This document shows positions 11,809-23,135 of a stretch of 64,000 bases of DNA, piece after piece. The stretch's first letter is position 1, and each line of letters starts with the position of its first letter. The DNA comes from Salisapilia sapeloensis (lineage: Eukaryota > Oomycota > Peronosporomycetes > Peronosporales > Salisapiliaceae), in assembly GCA_023334545.1 (NCBI GenBank), contig JAADVB010000022.1:1-64000 (forward strand). Direction: 5' to 3'. Under the pieces are notes generated by a model. That model did no database searches. It was not told the origin of the DNA and saw nothing but the letters and a program-made list of their open reading frames with translations. Made by a program: the position numbers and the translations under genes.

Positions 11809-14800
11809 ATGCATTTGCTCAATCTTACGCTCCAACCACCATCGGGTATCAACTTGGCAGTGTATGGAAACTTTTCCGGGGCCCAGGCGCAAGAATTTGT
11901 TGTCGCAAGGGGCAATGTCTTGCAGCTCTTACGGCCGGATGAGACTGGGAAACTGGAAAGCATCATTTCCACTGAAGTCTTTGGCTCCATACGATCCCTC
12001 CAGTCATTTCGTCTTACTGGAGACTCGCATGACTACCTCGTTGCTGGTTCGGACTCGGGAAAGCTTGTTGTATTGGAAGTGAATGCACAGCAAAATCGTT
12101 TTGAAGTGCGTCAGAATGAGACGTATGGTAAAACCGGCAGTCGTAGGATTACACCAGGCCAACACCTCGCAGCTGATCCGAAAGGAAGAGCGGTCATGGT
12201 CGCTGCGGTCGAAAAACAAAAGCTCGTATACGTGATGAACCGCGATGCATCCAATCGATTAACAATTTCATCTCCTTTGGAAGCTCATCGATCCAATGCT
12301 ATCCTGTTCAGTGTCGTCGGTGTAGATGTAGGCTTTGAAAATCCCATTTTCGCATGCTTAGAACTGGATTACGCTGACGCAGATGCGGATCCAAGTGGCG
12401 CGGCGGCAAAAGAAGCTGAAAAGACAGTCGTGTTCTATGAATTAGATCTAGGATTGAACCACGTGACTAGAAAGTGGAGTGAAACAGTCGTCCGTTCCGC
12501 GAATAAGCTTGTGGCGGTGCCTGGTGGAGGCGAAGGACCAGGTGGAGTACTCGTTTTGGGTGAAAACGTCGTCCAGTACAAGAACGAAGGTCATACGGAA
12601 GATCTGTCGTGCTACATCCCTCGCCGGGAAGGAGAGAAGAGAGATGTCTTGGTCGTTGCGTCAGCTACGCACAAGCAGCGGGGCTTGTTCTTCGTTCTGC
12701 TGCAGACAGAGTTGGGTGATCTATTCAAGATATCTCTCGACTACACTGGATCCACCGTACAGGAGATTAGCGTCCAATTCTTCGACACAATTCCTGTCGC
12801 TACAGCGTTGTGTATTACGAAGACTGGACAGCTCTTTAGCGCGTCGGAGTTTAGCAATCACTACTACTTCCAGTTCCTCAGCATCGGAGACGATGACACG
12901 CAAGCAGTCCGTTCTTCTTCCTCCGACATGACGGATGGAAGTGGTGGCAAGGAGTTCCAGTTGCGTGCGCTAAAGAACCTCCAGCTGCGCCACGTGGCCC
13001 AGAGCTTAAGTCCAGTGACGCAGCTTGTGGTAGACGATCTCGCGAATGAAAGAACGCCCCAGCTGTATGCTCTTTGTGGACGAGGCAACCGTTCATCCTT
13101 GCGAGTGCTTCGACACGGCCTGCCTGTGACTGAGATGGCTGCCAGTCCGTTGCCTGGTATAGCCAAGAACGTATGGTGCTTGAAAAGCTCTTTTGCAGAT
13201 GAACATGACAGGTACATTGTCGTGAGTTTCGAGAACGCGACGCTGGTACTAGAAGTCCAGGATCGTGTCGAACAAGTCACCGACTCTTCTTTCGTCACGA
13301 ATCGCGAATCGTTACTCGTATCTCTCTTGGAAGATGACTCGACGTTGCAAGTGCATACAGGTGGCCTGCGTCACGTCCGGAAGCATCAACCCGTGACGGA
13401 GTGGAAGGCACCAGGTAAAAAGGTAGTCGAAAGGTGTGCTGCCAATTCTCGGCAGGTAGTCATTTCCCTTGCTGGTGGTGAGTTGATCTACTTCGAACTC
13501 GGACCGTCGGGAGAGTTAGCGGAAAAGGGACAATTGGAACTCGGGTTTGAAGTGTGTAGTCTCGACGTCGGTGAAGTGCCACCTGGTCGACAACGTTTCC
13601 CGTTCCTAGCAGTCGGTAGTTGGGATAACACCGTCCGACTCTTGTCGTTGGACCCAAACGATTTGTTCCGTCAAAAGTCTACATTGGCTCTGACGTCCCA
13701 TCCGCATACGCTCTGTATCGCTCGACTGCAGAGCGATGCAGGAGCAGACAGCTCGACACTGTACTTGAACATCGGCCTGGACAACGGTGTGCTCCAGCAG
13801 AGCAAATTGGATCCAGTGACGGCGACGCTATCCGACTCTCGCTCTCGCTTCCTCGGTGCACAGCCAGTCAAGCTTAGTCGCGTTATGGTGGAGGACCAGA
13901 AAGCGCTCTTAGCTCTCTCATCTCGTCCGTGGCTCTCCTACTTCCACCAGACGAGGCGTCAACTGACACCGTTGTCGTGTGAACCGATCGTGTCTGCAAG
14001 TTCCTTCTCGTCCAGTGAGTTCTCGAGCGGTATTGTCGCTGTGAATGACGAAGGGATGAAGATCTTAACGGTGGATCAGTTAGGAGAAACGTTCAACCAA
14101 CAACGGTGCGCTCTGCGTTATACGCCACGCAAGGCAGTCGTCCACCCATCGTCTCGACGTCTTGTCATCATCGAAAGTGACCATAATGAATTTAATGCTG
14201 CGTACAAGCGAGAGCACAATATTCCGATCCCAGACCTTGCGACGAATGCAGCAAACGACGAAGACGACGAGCAAGATCCGAGTGATACGCTCCTGTTCCA
14301 GCACGGACCGATGCCTGTGGAAAAGAACAAGTGGGCATCCTGTATTCGTATCTTTGATCCTGTTGCATGCCAGACGGTGACGTGTCTCGAGTTGGATGAA
14401 GACGAGTGTGCCAAGAGTCTTACCACGTGCGTCTTCCACGGACGTGGTGGCGAGGTCTTTGTCGTCGTTGGGTCTGTTAAACAAATGCAGTTGCACCCGA
14501 TCCGACCTGGCGCTGGTGGCATGATTCGTGTTTACCGTGTCGTCAATGGACAGGAGCTCGTGCTCGTACACGCGACGGAGGTGAATGGCATCCCACATGC
14601 GCTATGTGAGTTCCAAGGCAGACTGCTTGTGTCGTTAGGAAAGTCTGTCTGTCTTTTCGATTTGGGAAAGAAGAAGCTTTTGAAAAAGTGTGAGAACAAG
14701 AACTTCCCGTCGGCTATCATCGACTTGAAGGCGGCGGGGGATCGAATTTACGCCGGAGACATGCGCGAGTCGTTCCATTTGGTCAAGTACAAGAGCGAAG

Positions 14801-15451
14801 AGAATCAGCTACTGATCTTTGCAGATGATACCGTCCCACGCATGCTCACGGCGAGCACATTGCTCGACTATGACTCATTAGCTGGTGCAGATAAATTTGG
14901 AAATATCTTCGTCACGAGACTTCCTGCCGAGATCTCGGATGAAATGGACAATCCGACGGGAAACCGCATGCTGTGGGACACTGGGCTCTTGAATGGAGCG
15001 CCGAACAAACTGGAGCAGGTATATCTTACTACTTTTTATTAGCTTTTGGTACAGTACTAATGATTAAGAATAGGTGGCGCAATTCCATGTCGGCGATGTC
15101 GTCACGTCGATGGTGCGTACGAATCTGATGCCGGGCGGAATGGAAGCGATTGTCTATGCGACGGTCATGGGTCGAGTCGGAGCCCTCGTGCCATTCACTT
15201 CGAGGGAAGATGTGACGTTTTACACGCACTTGGAAATGTACATGCGACAGGAGAAACCGCCACTGTGCGGTCGGGATCATCTGTCGTACCGTTCCTACTT
15301 TATTCCGGTAAAGAACGTGACGGACGGTGATTTGTGTGAACAATTCGCGACGTTGGATGCAGAGAAACAAGAGAAAGTTGCGGAAGATCAGGATCGGACG
15401 CCAATGGAGGTGCTGAAAAAGCTCGAGGATATCCGTAATCGCCTTCTATAA
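11809..15451 (+). CDS. SF3B3: Splicing factor 3B subunit 3 (SF3B3/SAP130/Rse1)
   Basis: Two exons, 11809-15018 and 15074-15451, with a 55-bp intron carrying a perfect TACTAAT branch site, give 1195 residues, close to the family's usual 1200. The start MHLLNLTLQ matches the SF3B3 N-terminus. Very strongly conserved blocks follow, including GNFSG, ELLRPDE-like QLLRPDE, FRLTG, DYLVAGSDSGKL, PLEAHR, VGVDVGFENPIFACLE, FYELDLGLNHV, and the CPSF_A-type C-terminus ending LEDIRNRLL. It is three WD-type beta-propellers plus a helical end, part of the SF3b complex of U2 snRNP that recognises the branch site. Nothing is missing. Confidence 0.98.
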
Positions 15452-15536
15452 CACGCTTTGTCATGCTATGATGCAAGAGGAAATACAGCAAGGCCATTTA
15501 ACGAGCTTACACTAGTTTTCTATTTGCTTTAACGTA

Positions 15537-16284
15537 TTATGCTTGTGTCATGAGGTGCGACGGCCATTGCATGCCTTTCTGTTGAAATAAAGACTGCTCA
15601 ATCTGTCGTCGTAACTCTTGTAGGACAGAGATGCGTAAACGAAAGTTCTGTATAAAGTAAGATATAAGTGACGCAATGTGTGAAGGAAGTGTGCACAACG
15701 TTACCGGAAATGGTAAGACCATGCTTTCTGAGTCGTCGACCGTGAAGGCAAGGTAGTACACAACGTCATCGAACGTAATGGCTTCGTTAATGATAACGGC
15801 ACTGACTGTTGAGAGTTCAATGAACTGAATGCATGTGAATTATTAAATAGAGTAAGGGTGGATAATATGCATGTCAGTTGTACTTGAGTTGATCGTGCTC
15901 CATTTCGTCGTGTTGTGGTGAGTTGGATACCGGATGCAGGAATGACCATTAATGATTCTACAAGTTAAAGTTAACAATGGTGCTTGTTACATGAGCACAG
16001 ACAGTGTGGGTATAACAAAAGCAACCTTCCATAATGGTATAGCCATCATATAAGTTTGCAAGTCCTGTGAATACTGCAATAGCACAAAGTACCGCGAAGA
16101 GTCCCGAGTAGTCATTGTGCTGAGTCATAGCCCACAGACTCAAGCTGATGCCTGTAGATACGCCAAAAAGTATCATGAACAGCACTCCAACTGTACCTGA
16201 AGGTTGACTCGCACATTTTGCTCGATATTCGCTGCAATGTGCTCCGTATGCGTCCACTTGGAGCTCCACATCCTGTTTGCTCAT
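15537..16284 (-). CDS. Predicted two-helix membrane protein, unrecognised
   Basis: Proposed exons are 15991-16284 and 15537-15824 on the minus strand, about 193 residues, phase 0, with a 166-bp intron (donor GTAACA, acceptor CATTCAG). The first exon starts MSKQDVELQ and has two hydrophobic helices at about residues 28-52 and 60-80. The second exon reads as a compact soluble tail (FIELSTVSAVIINEAITFDD, then VYYLAFTVDDSES). I do not recognise the family. The splice junction is the weak point, because this intron is three times longer than its neighbours; exon 1 could instead end the protein at about 108 residues. Head-to-head with the AlkB-type gene across 97 bp. Confidence 0.45.
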
Positions 16285-16381
16285 TTCGTGTCAGAATTTC
16301 GTGTCTACAGTCTGTTTTTCGGATTGCCGCCAAACGATATCTTTTCATGAGACAGCAACGACTTTGACAACCAAACCAAAA

Positions 16382-17233
16382 ATGACAACCAAAGATGCTA
16401 GAAGAGCTCAAAATGGACAGCTACACGCTCAAAGCGAGCACGATATCGATTTGATACCGCCACAAAGTGAAGATTTACCACTACCTGAAGCAACTATAGC
16501 CGAAGGAACGTCAGATGAAGCCAATAGACCTGCTCCAGAGATACTACTCCCGGGCATGGTACTGCTTCGACGCTATTTGAGTCCTAGTCAGCAGCAAGAA
16601 TTAGTTAACGAAGCAAACATTCTCGGTAAAGGCCAAGGAGGATTTTACAAACCCACTTATGCGAGTGGTGCCAAATGCAGACTGCATCAAATGTGCGTTG
16701 GGCGACATTGGAATGTTGTGTCCGAGACATATGAAAGTGTACGCACGAACTTTGACAACGCTACTGTACCCCCTCTGCCTGAAAGCTGGATTAAACTCGC
16801 AGTGGAAAGCTGTCAAGTGGCGACAAGTATCGATTCAAATGTAATGGGAACATGCGACGCGCTGGTACCTGACGTTTGCGTGGTGAATTACTACAAGAAA
16901 GCAGGCAGGAATGGCCTTCACATTGACAAAGACGAAAGCAATCGAGCCTTGGAGATGGGTTCACCAGTCGTCTCATTTTCTATCGGCTGCACAGGTGACT
17001 TTGCATATGCAGATCACTATCCTGAAGGCAAAGAGCCGGTCCCAGTAGTCAAGCTAGAGTCCGGGGATGTCCTCGTCTTTGGCGGTCCAGCGCGAAAAGT
17101 TGTCCACTCCCTAACGAGAGTCTATGGCAACACGATGCCGTCGTGGCTACGAATGAAACCAGGCCGGCTAAACTTCACCTTTCGAGAGTATGAACCGAAA
17201 AAAATGACTAGCGGTGGACAGAAACCAATGTAA
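16382..17233 (+). CDS. AlkB-type 2-oxoglutarate/Fe(II) dioxygenase
   Basis: 283 residues. A disordered N-terminus (1-55) precedes an AlkB fold. The NYYKKAGRNGLHIDKDE segment (about 178-194) holds the NxY motif and the iron ligands HxD. The distal iron histidine is in KVVHSLT, and the 2-oxoglutarate arginine pair is in PGRLNFTFREY near the C-terminus. All catalytic ligands are present, so it should be active. The family removes alkyl or methyl groups from DNA, RNA or protein. The compact form resembles the bacterial AlkB/ALKBH1 group, but substrate cannot be decided. The first ATG, MTTKDARR at 16382, is chosen; a longer reading begins only with TTG. Confidence 0.88.
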   Translation: MTTKDARRAQNGQLHAQSEHDIDLIPPQSEDLPLPEATIAEGTSDEANRPAPEILLPGMVLLRRYLSPSQQQELVNEANILGKGQGGFYKPTYASGAKCRLHQMCVGRHWNVVSETYESVRTNFDNATVPPLPESWIKLAVESCQVATSIDSNVMGTCDALVPDVCVVNYYKKAGRNGLHIDKDESNRALEMGSPVVSFSIGCTGDFAYADHYPEGKEPVPVVKLESGDVLVFGGPARKVVHSLTRVYGNTMPSWLRMKPGRLNFTFREYEPKKMTSGGQKPM

Positions 17234-17380
17234 AGATGCACATTCTGTACAAGTCTTAACCTCCGCTCTATTTCGCTCGAAAGCATATCTATAAAGAACT
17301 TTCAAGTGTCCATAAGTAGCGTCTTAAAAGCAAAAAGGAATGAAAAATTGTCCAAAGTTCATCTACTGTGCACAGCTGAG

Positions 17381-19337
17381 CTACAGTTCATACGACGCAC
17401 GACTATCTTCGTCGTCGTCTTTTTGTCGGCTCGCTGAAAAGTCGCTCGCTTTCAGTCCACCAGGTGACCCGACGGAGCTAGATCGGCCATCCGAAAACGC
17501 GACCGAGTTATCGTCATAACTGTTGCGACTGCTCAGCACGGAGCCGTCCATGACTTGCCTCTCACGAGGTCCGGACTCGGCAAACGAATGCTTCTCGCTT
17601 CCTCTTGTCTCCATCGCACTCAGCCACGGGTTGTTCGGGTCGTTTCCAGTCGAATCCATGGACATTCGGTTCTGAGGTGCTTCCGTGTCGTAGTGGTACT
17701 GGCCATTGTCCCCAGGAGACGTAGATGCGTCGTAGAACTGCGTGTAGGCGACGCCAGCCTCGTCGGCAGCTGGCGTATTCGTTTTGTCCATATCTGACAG
17801 TCGGTTCCGATTGTAGCTGCTGTTCGTGCTACTGTCACTAGCACCCTGATTGTAGGCTACACCTGCCGCAGCACCAGAGGTACCAGCTGCAGACTCGGCG
17901 GCACCATTCGTTCCCTTGTCCATGGATAAATTGAACGGTGACAATGGATCGTCATGGTCATCTTCACGCCTGCGTTTGCGACGCATGACACAACCGATGA
18001 TGAGTCCAATGGCGGTGACACCGACGACGATACCGATGATCATTCCGATGAGAGCGCCTGTGCTCAAGCCGTTACTGCTTTCCGTGCTTTGACTAGCGTC
18101 TGCGCTGGTGGTACCACCTACGAGGAGCATAACGTTAGAATCCTAATATGATCCTTTTTACTATAAATAGCGATGTTAGTGCTATATTCGCCATGCCAAG
18201 ACTCACGATTGGAGGATTCAGCAGGCGGGTTAGACTGAGAGGAAGAAGAAGAAGTAGCTGGTACACTAGTAGGTGCAGTAGACGTACTTTGACTGCTGGT
18301 GGAGGATGAAGCTGAAGATCCAGAAGGTCATTCGCAAGCACAAACGACGCATAATTGAACGTTAGCTTATCAATTTATGATGTAATAAACAAATGTGATG
18401 TACCTGGAGCACCTCCATCAGTCGTGGAGCCACCGGAAGTGGAGGGTGTCGTCGGATTGCCGTTTTGATCCGTCGGCTGACTGCCTTGGTTTGGACCTGC
18501 CGCGCCTCCTTGGTCCGGTTGACCCGGATTCTGACCTGTCTGACCATCGCCACCATTTCCGTTCCCTGGTGCACCATTTTGGCCCTGTCCAGGACTTCCA
18601 CCTCCATCGTTGTTATTACCCTGATCACCACCACCATTAGCATTACCGCCGTTAGCAGGGGGATTGGCCTGGTTTCCGCCGCCACCGCCGCCATTGTCGG
18701 TATTGCCTTGGTTGTTGTTGTTGTTGTTCCCGCCGGGATTCTCCTGACCACCACCACCTCCGCCAGCGTTACCGCCCTGGTTGCCACCTTGGTTACCACC
18801 AGTGGCGCCGCCATTGTTGCCATTTCCCTGATTACCACCACCAGTGTTCCCACCACCGCCATTATTGTTGCCCTGGTTCCCACCGCCGGTATTACCACCG
18901 ACGCCGTTACCACCGTTGTTACCTCCCTGGCCACCGCCGCCACCGCCGCCCCCGCCGCCAGTACCACCACCACCGCTGCTACCGCCGTTGTTCTGGCCAC
19001 CGCTATCGCCACCGCCGCTGTTCTTGGAGCTGCTTCCTTTACCCCCATCACCATCGCCGCCGTTGTCACTGCTACCTCCATTGGAGGACGTCCCTGAAGT
19101 ATCGGGGCTCGGAGACGGTGGGTCTGGTGAATCCCCACCACCACCTTGCGAACCATCGGTGGGAGACGTTTCGCCTTGACTGCCACCACCGTCTTGGAGG
19201 AGACGAGGGCCACGAAGGCCCCGAAGGCTCACAGGCATGCGCTCTGGTTTATCTTCATCTATGCCTGCGATGGCATGGTCGCCTGTGACTGCGTGGGTCG
19301 CAGCGAGTATTAATAGCACGGTCGATGCGAGGCGCAT
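17381..19337 (-). CDS. Secreted-type I membrane protein with Gly/Asn/Ser-rich ectodomain
   Basis: Three exons on the minus strand, 18404-19337, 18207-18311 and 17381-18117 (introns 92 and 89 bp), join in frame to give 591 residues. A signal peptide (1-19, MRLASTVLLILAATHAVTG) is followed by a short charged stretch with SLRGLRG at 38-43. Next come about 260 residues of low-complexity Gly/Asn/Gln/Pro/Ser, a Ser/Thr-rich stretch from exon 2, one membrane helix (ALIGMIIGIVVGVTAIGLII), a basic stop-transfer RRKRRRE, and a polar cytosolic tail of about 200 residues. It looks like a cell-wall-spanning sensor or adhesin-like protein. I recognise no family; splice sites are hand-called from consensus. 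Confidence 0.75.
18600..19080. repeat. Gly/Asn-rich low-complexity repeat tract
   Basis: Within the first exon of the membrane protein. On the minus strand it encodes degenerate tandem units of the form G-G-G-N-x-G-G-N-Q-G-N-N, with runs of up to ten glycines near 18940-18960. On the plus strand it appears as imperfect repeats of accaccgcc/gttgcc type. Such tracts expand and contract easily, so the length is likely to vary between strains. Confidence 0.8.
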
Positions 19338-20781
19338 AACGGACGATTAAAGTAGTCGAAAGTGAAAGGCTTAGGTTTCTTCTGCCAGCTACGTACGCGA
19401 CTAGGAAGTTTCGTGTTCCGCTGTCGGTTAATGGGTCGAGGCTACTCGCCAAATAAAGGGATAGGACGATAGAAGTAGTCGCTACGCCCTGAACGTAATG
19501 AACGAGAGCGAGGTGATCGTCTATTCGTAGGAAAGAATATTAGGATTTGAGGTAAATTTCGATAAATATATGATAATATGCACGGATTAATATTTAAAAT
19601 GTATATTCTCAATAGAAAATGTGTATTTACTATATGCTAAAAAGTGGGTATGCAAAGTCTAATTCGGCGTTTGAGGTACTAATTTGCATTTAAATCGTCG
19701 TAAGAAGGCATTACGCATGCTAGTGAATTGGGTCAGTTGAGTTGACTCGCATTAGTTCAAGGCTCCGTGTGCGGACGTTCGACTTGCGTACATTCGTCTC
19801 CACGCATTCACTGCCCATTTTGTCGCTGGGTGTGCATGAGAAAGATTGATGCTGATCCACGACATGGCGTGAACCCAGAAATGGTTGCCTTGAGACACTT
19901 TATGTTCGTATCTTTGGCTGAATGCACGCTAAAAGGTCACTTTCACTGTGCACATCCAAGGGTGCACTCTGGCACTGATGTGATCGGCGAAAGGATCGTT
20001 AGATCGCAGAAAGCAATTGCTACGATAGAAGGCTGAAACAATGCCGAATTGATCACATGACAAGCACGGATATTTTGCTGTATGAACTTCCAAAAGCTTT
20101 ACCCGTGGCAAAGTCCATCAATACTGTGCCCTCTCAGTGGCAGTTAGCATAGACATGTCTCCCGAGAAAAAGATCCTCACAACGATGCTACTGCAAAACG
20201 CTTATCGTCACCGTTAGAGCCGATATAGACGACACTCGATTGGAATTATCAGGACATGCCATGTTCGAATGACCATATTCGAATGAAGTAGATTAAATGT
20301 GACTAACCAAGCTCTATAGCGATGGAAGACTCGATGAAGGATCCAATCGGACTTGGTAGTTTCGATCTTGAAAAGCAACCATTCCTTATGTCCAATTTAC
20401 TTCTGCAGTAACTGGACAATTGCATGCCGAGAATTATATAGAACATGCGTCAGCTTTTACCACCTATCCACTGTCTACGAAGCTTTTCTGCCTGCTTTCA
20501 TTGTTCCACTATCTTTTATCGAGCTAAAATAGTAACCTCGATACTTCTAACGTTCTATTCGACGTATATAGCGATGACAAGCAGCAGATGAACGCTTTAT
20601 TCCACGTAGATACCCAAATTGCTATGTGCATCCTTGCCTTTATCCTACACAAACCTTACGTTGCTATCCTCCACCAAGCCAAAAACGCCTGCTATGGTTA
20701 CTCGAAAAAGCTCATGGTGTCACGGGTACCTGATATGTACCAGTTTGAGCATTCATTTTGCCCAACACAAGTCAAATCGAC
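19338..20781. other. Intergenic, about 1.4 kb, no recognisable gene
   Basis: The longest gene-free stretch, between two divergently transcribed genes. It is AT-rich, especially 19540-19700, and has only short open frames (up to 89 codons at 19767-20036) without recognisable similarity. It must contain promoters for both flanking genes. I saw no repeat termini, transposase remnant or RNA gene. Confidence 0.5.
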
Positions 20782-22760
20782 ATGAAGGTGTGGCGTCGAG
20801 GGCTTTCGGTGCTTACGAACCCGCAATGGGTGCGTCCTGGGGCACATGACTACCTTAAAGAAGTTCTGGAGAGTCGCGTATATGAAGTGGCAAAGCAAAC
20901 ACCTTTGCGCTATGCTCCCGCCATCTCGGAGGCATTGCCTGGTAATTGTCAAGTGCATCTGAAGCGAGAGGTGTGTGCATGGAGCTATATCATTCAAGTC
21001 TCATTCGTGCTAACTAAATAGTGTATGTAGGATATGCAACCAACCTTTTCGTTCAACCTACGAGGAGCATACAACAAAATTGCTAGTCTCACCCTGGAGC
21101 AGCGTCAAAACGGGATCGTTGCGTGTGCTGCAGGCAACCATCTTCAGGTATGTTCCTAGCTTTGCATCCAAGTCTCTGTTGTGTGTTCTAAGCTGTATAT
21201 CGCACTAGGGTGTAGCATACTCTGCTATGAAACTGGGAATTGACGCTGTCATTGTTGCGCCCATCGGGTCGAATCAGCACATGGTACCTTCCTCTTTTCG
21301 CTAGAAAGGGATAAAAGTCTAATGCATCATGTAGCAATTTGATCTGGAAGGAGCCAATGTGACCGTAATTGAACGAGGCAATGATTTTGAAAGCGCTTTG
21401 GTACGACATGATATCCATCCTCCTTCTCGACTCTGATTTCTCACCTCATAGATAATAGAATGAAGCATCTCGTATTGCTCGTCGGGACGGACGGTCTTTC
21501 ATCCATCCATTTGATGACCCGCATGTGATTGCTGGCAATGGAACGATCGGTATGGAGATCCTCAAGCAGACTGCCGGGAACTGGCCAGACGCGATCTTCA
21601 CAACTGTCGGTGGCGGCGGACTTCTCTCTGGCATCGCATCGTACGTAAAGGAAGTCGCACCGTCTGTCAAAGTGATTGGTGTCGAGACAGAAGGCGCCAA
21701 CATCCTACAGGAATCCTTGCAACAAGGCAGTCGCCTCACGTTCCCATCGGTCAATCGTTTTGCTGATGAAGTTGGCATTACGTCCGTCGGAAAAGAAAAC
21801 TATCGTCTATGCCGTGAACTTGTCGATGGCGTCGTGACAGTGACGACGGATGAGATTTGTTCAGCGATTAAAGACGTCTTTGGCGACACACGATCTGTCA
21901 TGGAACCTGATGGTGCTATTAGTGTAGCTGGTGCGAAAAAGTATGCGCAGATGTATCAGACGGAGAATGAGCGCTACGTCTGTGTCTTAGCTGCTGCGAA
22001 CATGGACTTCGATCGTCTTCGTTTCGTAGCTGAACGGTATGATTATCAATGAATCCGCTCGTGCTTTAGTCTAATCAGAAGGTAGATCGGACGATCGAGA
22101 GCGATTCATGTACATTCGCATTCCAGAAGCAAGTGGCATGTTCCAACGATTGTACCAAGTCATCTGTACGTATATCCGTACGAATGAACGAAGCAAGAAG
22201 ACTGATATAGTTATGGACGCGTAGATCCTCGTAATGTGACCGAGTTCTCGTACCGGATGACGGAGGAAGGAGACAAGGAAGCTCGTATTTGCTTGAGCAT
22301 TCAAACACCGAGTGCCCATGAATTCAGCACGGTCATTGATGAGATCAATGGTCAAGAGGGAATGCGTGCGACTGATCTATCGGACAATGAACTAGCCAAA
22401 GCGCATCTTCGCCATCTCGTTGGTGGTCGACCCGACAGCGTACGCCCATCGACATATTCTCTCAAGTAAACCCACTCATATCAGTACTAGGTATCCCACG
22501 AGAGATTGTTCCGACTGGAATTTCCCGAGCGTCCAGGTGCATTGAAAGACTTTCTCGAGGCGCTAGGCGACGCGCCGGAGGGTCAATGGAACGTTAGTCT
22601 ATTCCACTATCGCAACCATGGCGCCGACATTGGTCGAGTCCTCGTGGCGTTCCAAGTCCCATCGGAGCAAGACGCCTCGTTCTCCAGTTTCCTCGAAAAG
22701 CTCGGCTTTGACTATGTCGAAGAGACCAGTAACCCAGCATACACGCAATTCCTTCAGTAG
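20782..22760 (+). CDS. Threonine dehydratase (biosynthetic type) homologue lacking the PLP lysine
   Basis: Eight exons: 20782-20970, 21031-21147, 21209-21283, 21335-21400, 21459-22036, 22086-22165, 22225-22439, 22491-22760. All are in frame, with introns of 49-61 bp, and give 529 residues. The fold-type II PLP domain is followed by two ACT-like regulatory domains (from about 350; HYRNHGAD and [11 protein letters not shown] are well kept). Threonine deaminase makes 2-oxobutyrate for isoleucine. The substrate loop AAGNHLQG and phosphate loop VGGGGLLSG (199-207) are kept. The lysine that binds PLP (SFKLRGAY in the family) is N72 here (SFNLRGAY), and the PSGA serine is D300 (EPDGA). It may be a pseudoenzyme, but the frame is intact. 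Confidence 0.88.
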
Positions 22761-23135
22761 ATCTGCTCTATCTTCAAGTTCCGTCGCACTTGATCGAATG
22801 TATCTGTTGTGTGGGCATCGTCTCGTTTTATACCTGTCGTTTGCGTTTACCTAGATGCTAGTATGTGTGTCCCAAAGCGAGTTACATCCGACCTCACAAA
22901 AAGCTACTTGAGAAGGAGAGGGAAGAAGGAAGCTTTGTACGACAAGTTGATCTGACAAGACGTTAACGTTTACTAGTCTCTCGCTTGTATACACACAAGA
23001 GGATTCTCTTCACTAGTTTCAAGATCGAGTGGTGAAGAACTTGAGTACAAGTACACGAAAAGCTTCGAGTCGTACATTGAAAGATACCGATTCGTTCCAT
23101 CTCGACTTTCCCTCCTACATTTCTCTTTTATCGAC
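22761..23135. other. Intergenic, 375 bp
   Basis: Between the threonine dehydratase homologue and the HECT ligase, same strand. No coding frame was recognised on the plus strand. The antisense open frame reaching in from 23521 is a shadow of the ligase's first exon. It should carry the ligase promoter. Confidence 0.5.

Noticed and set aside
18465-19179. Plus-strand Thr/Ala- and Pro-rich frames over the Gly/Asn tract
   Set aside because: Complement of the low-complexity repeat; the minus strand has the signal peptide, splice sites and membrane helix.
19215-19230. RGLR in the membrane protein as evidence for an RxLR effector
   Set aside because: There is no downstream EER. The protein has a membrane helix and long cytosolic tail, so a translocated effector is unlikely; a four-residue match is weak by chance alone.
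20230-20300. Paired cgaatgaccatattcgaatga motif resembling a tRNA B box or small palindrome
   Set aside because: No clover-leaf arms can be drawn around it; it is a short imperfect duplication in AT-rich spacer.
20782-22760. Calling the threonine dehydratase homologue a pseudogene
   Set aside because: All eight exons join in frame, splice sites are sound and the regulatory domains are conserved; only active-site residues are changed.
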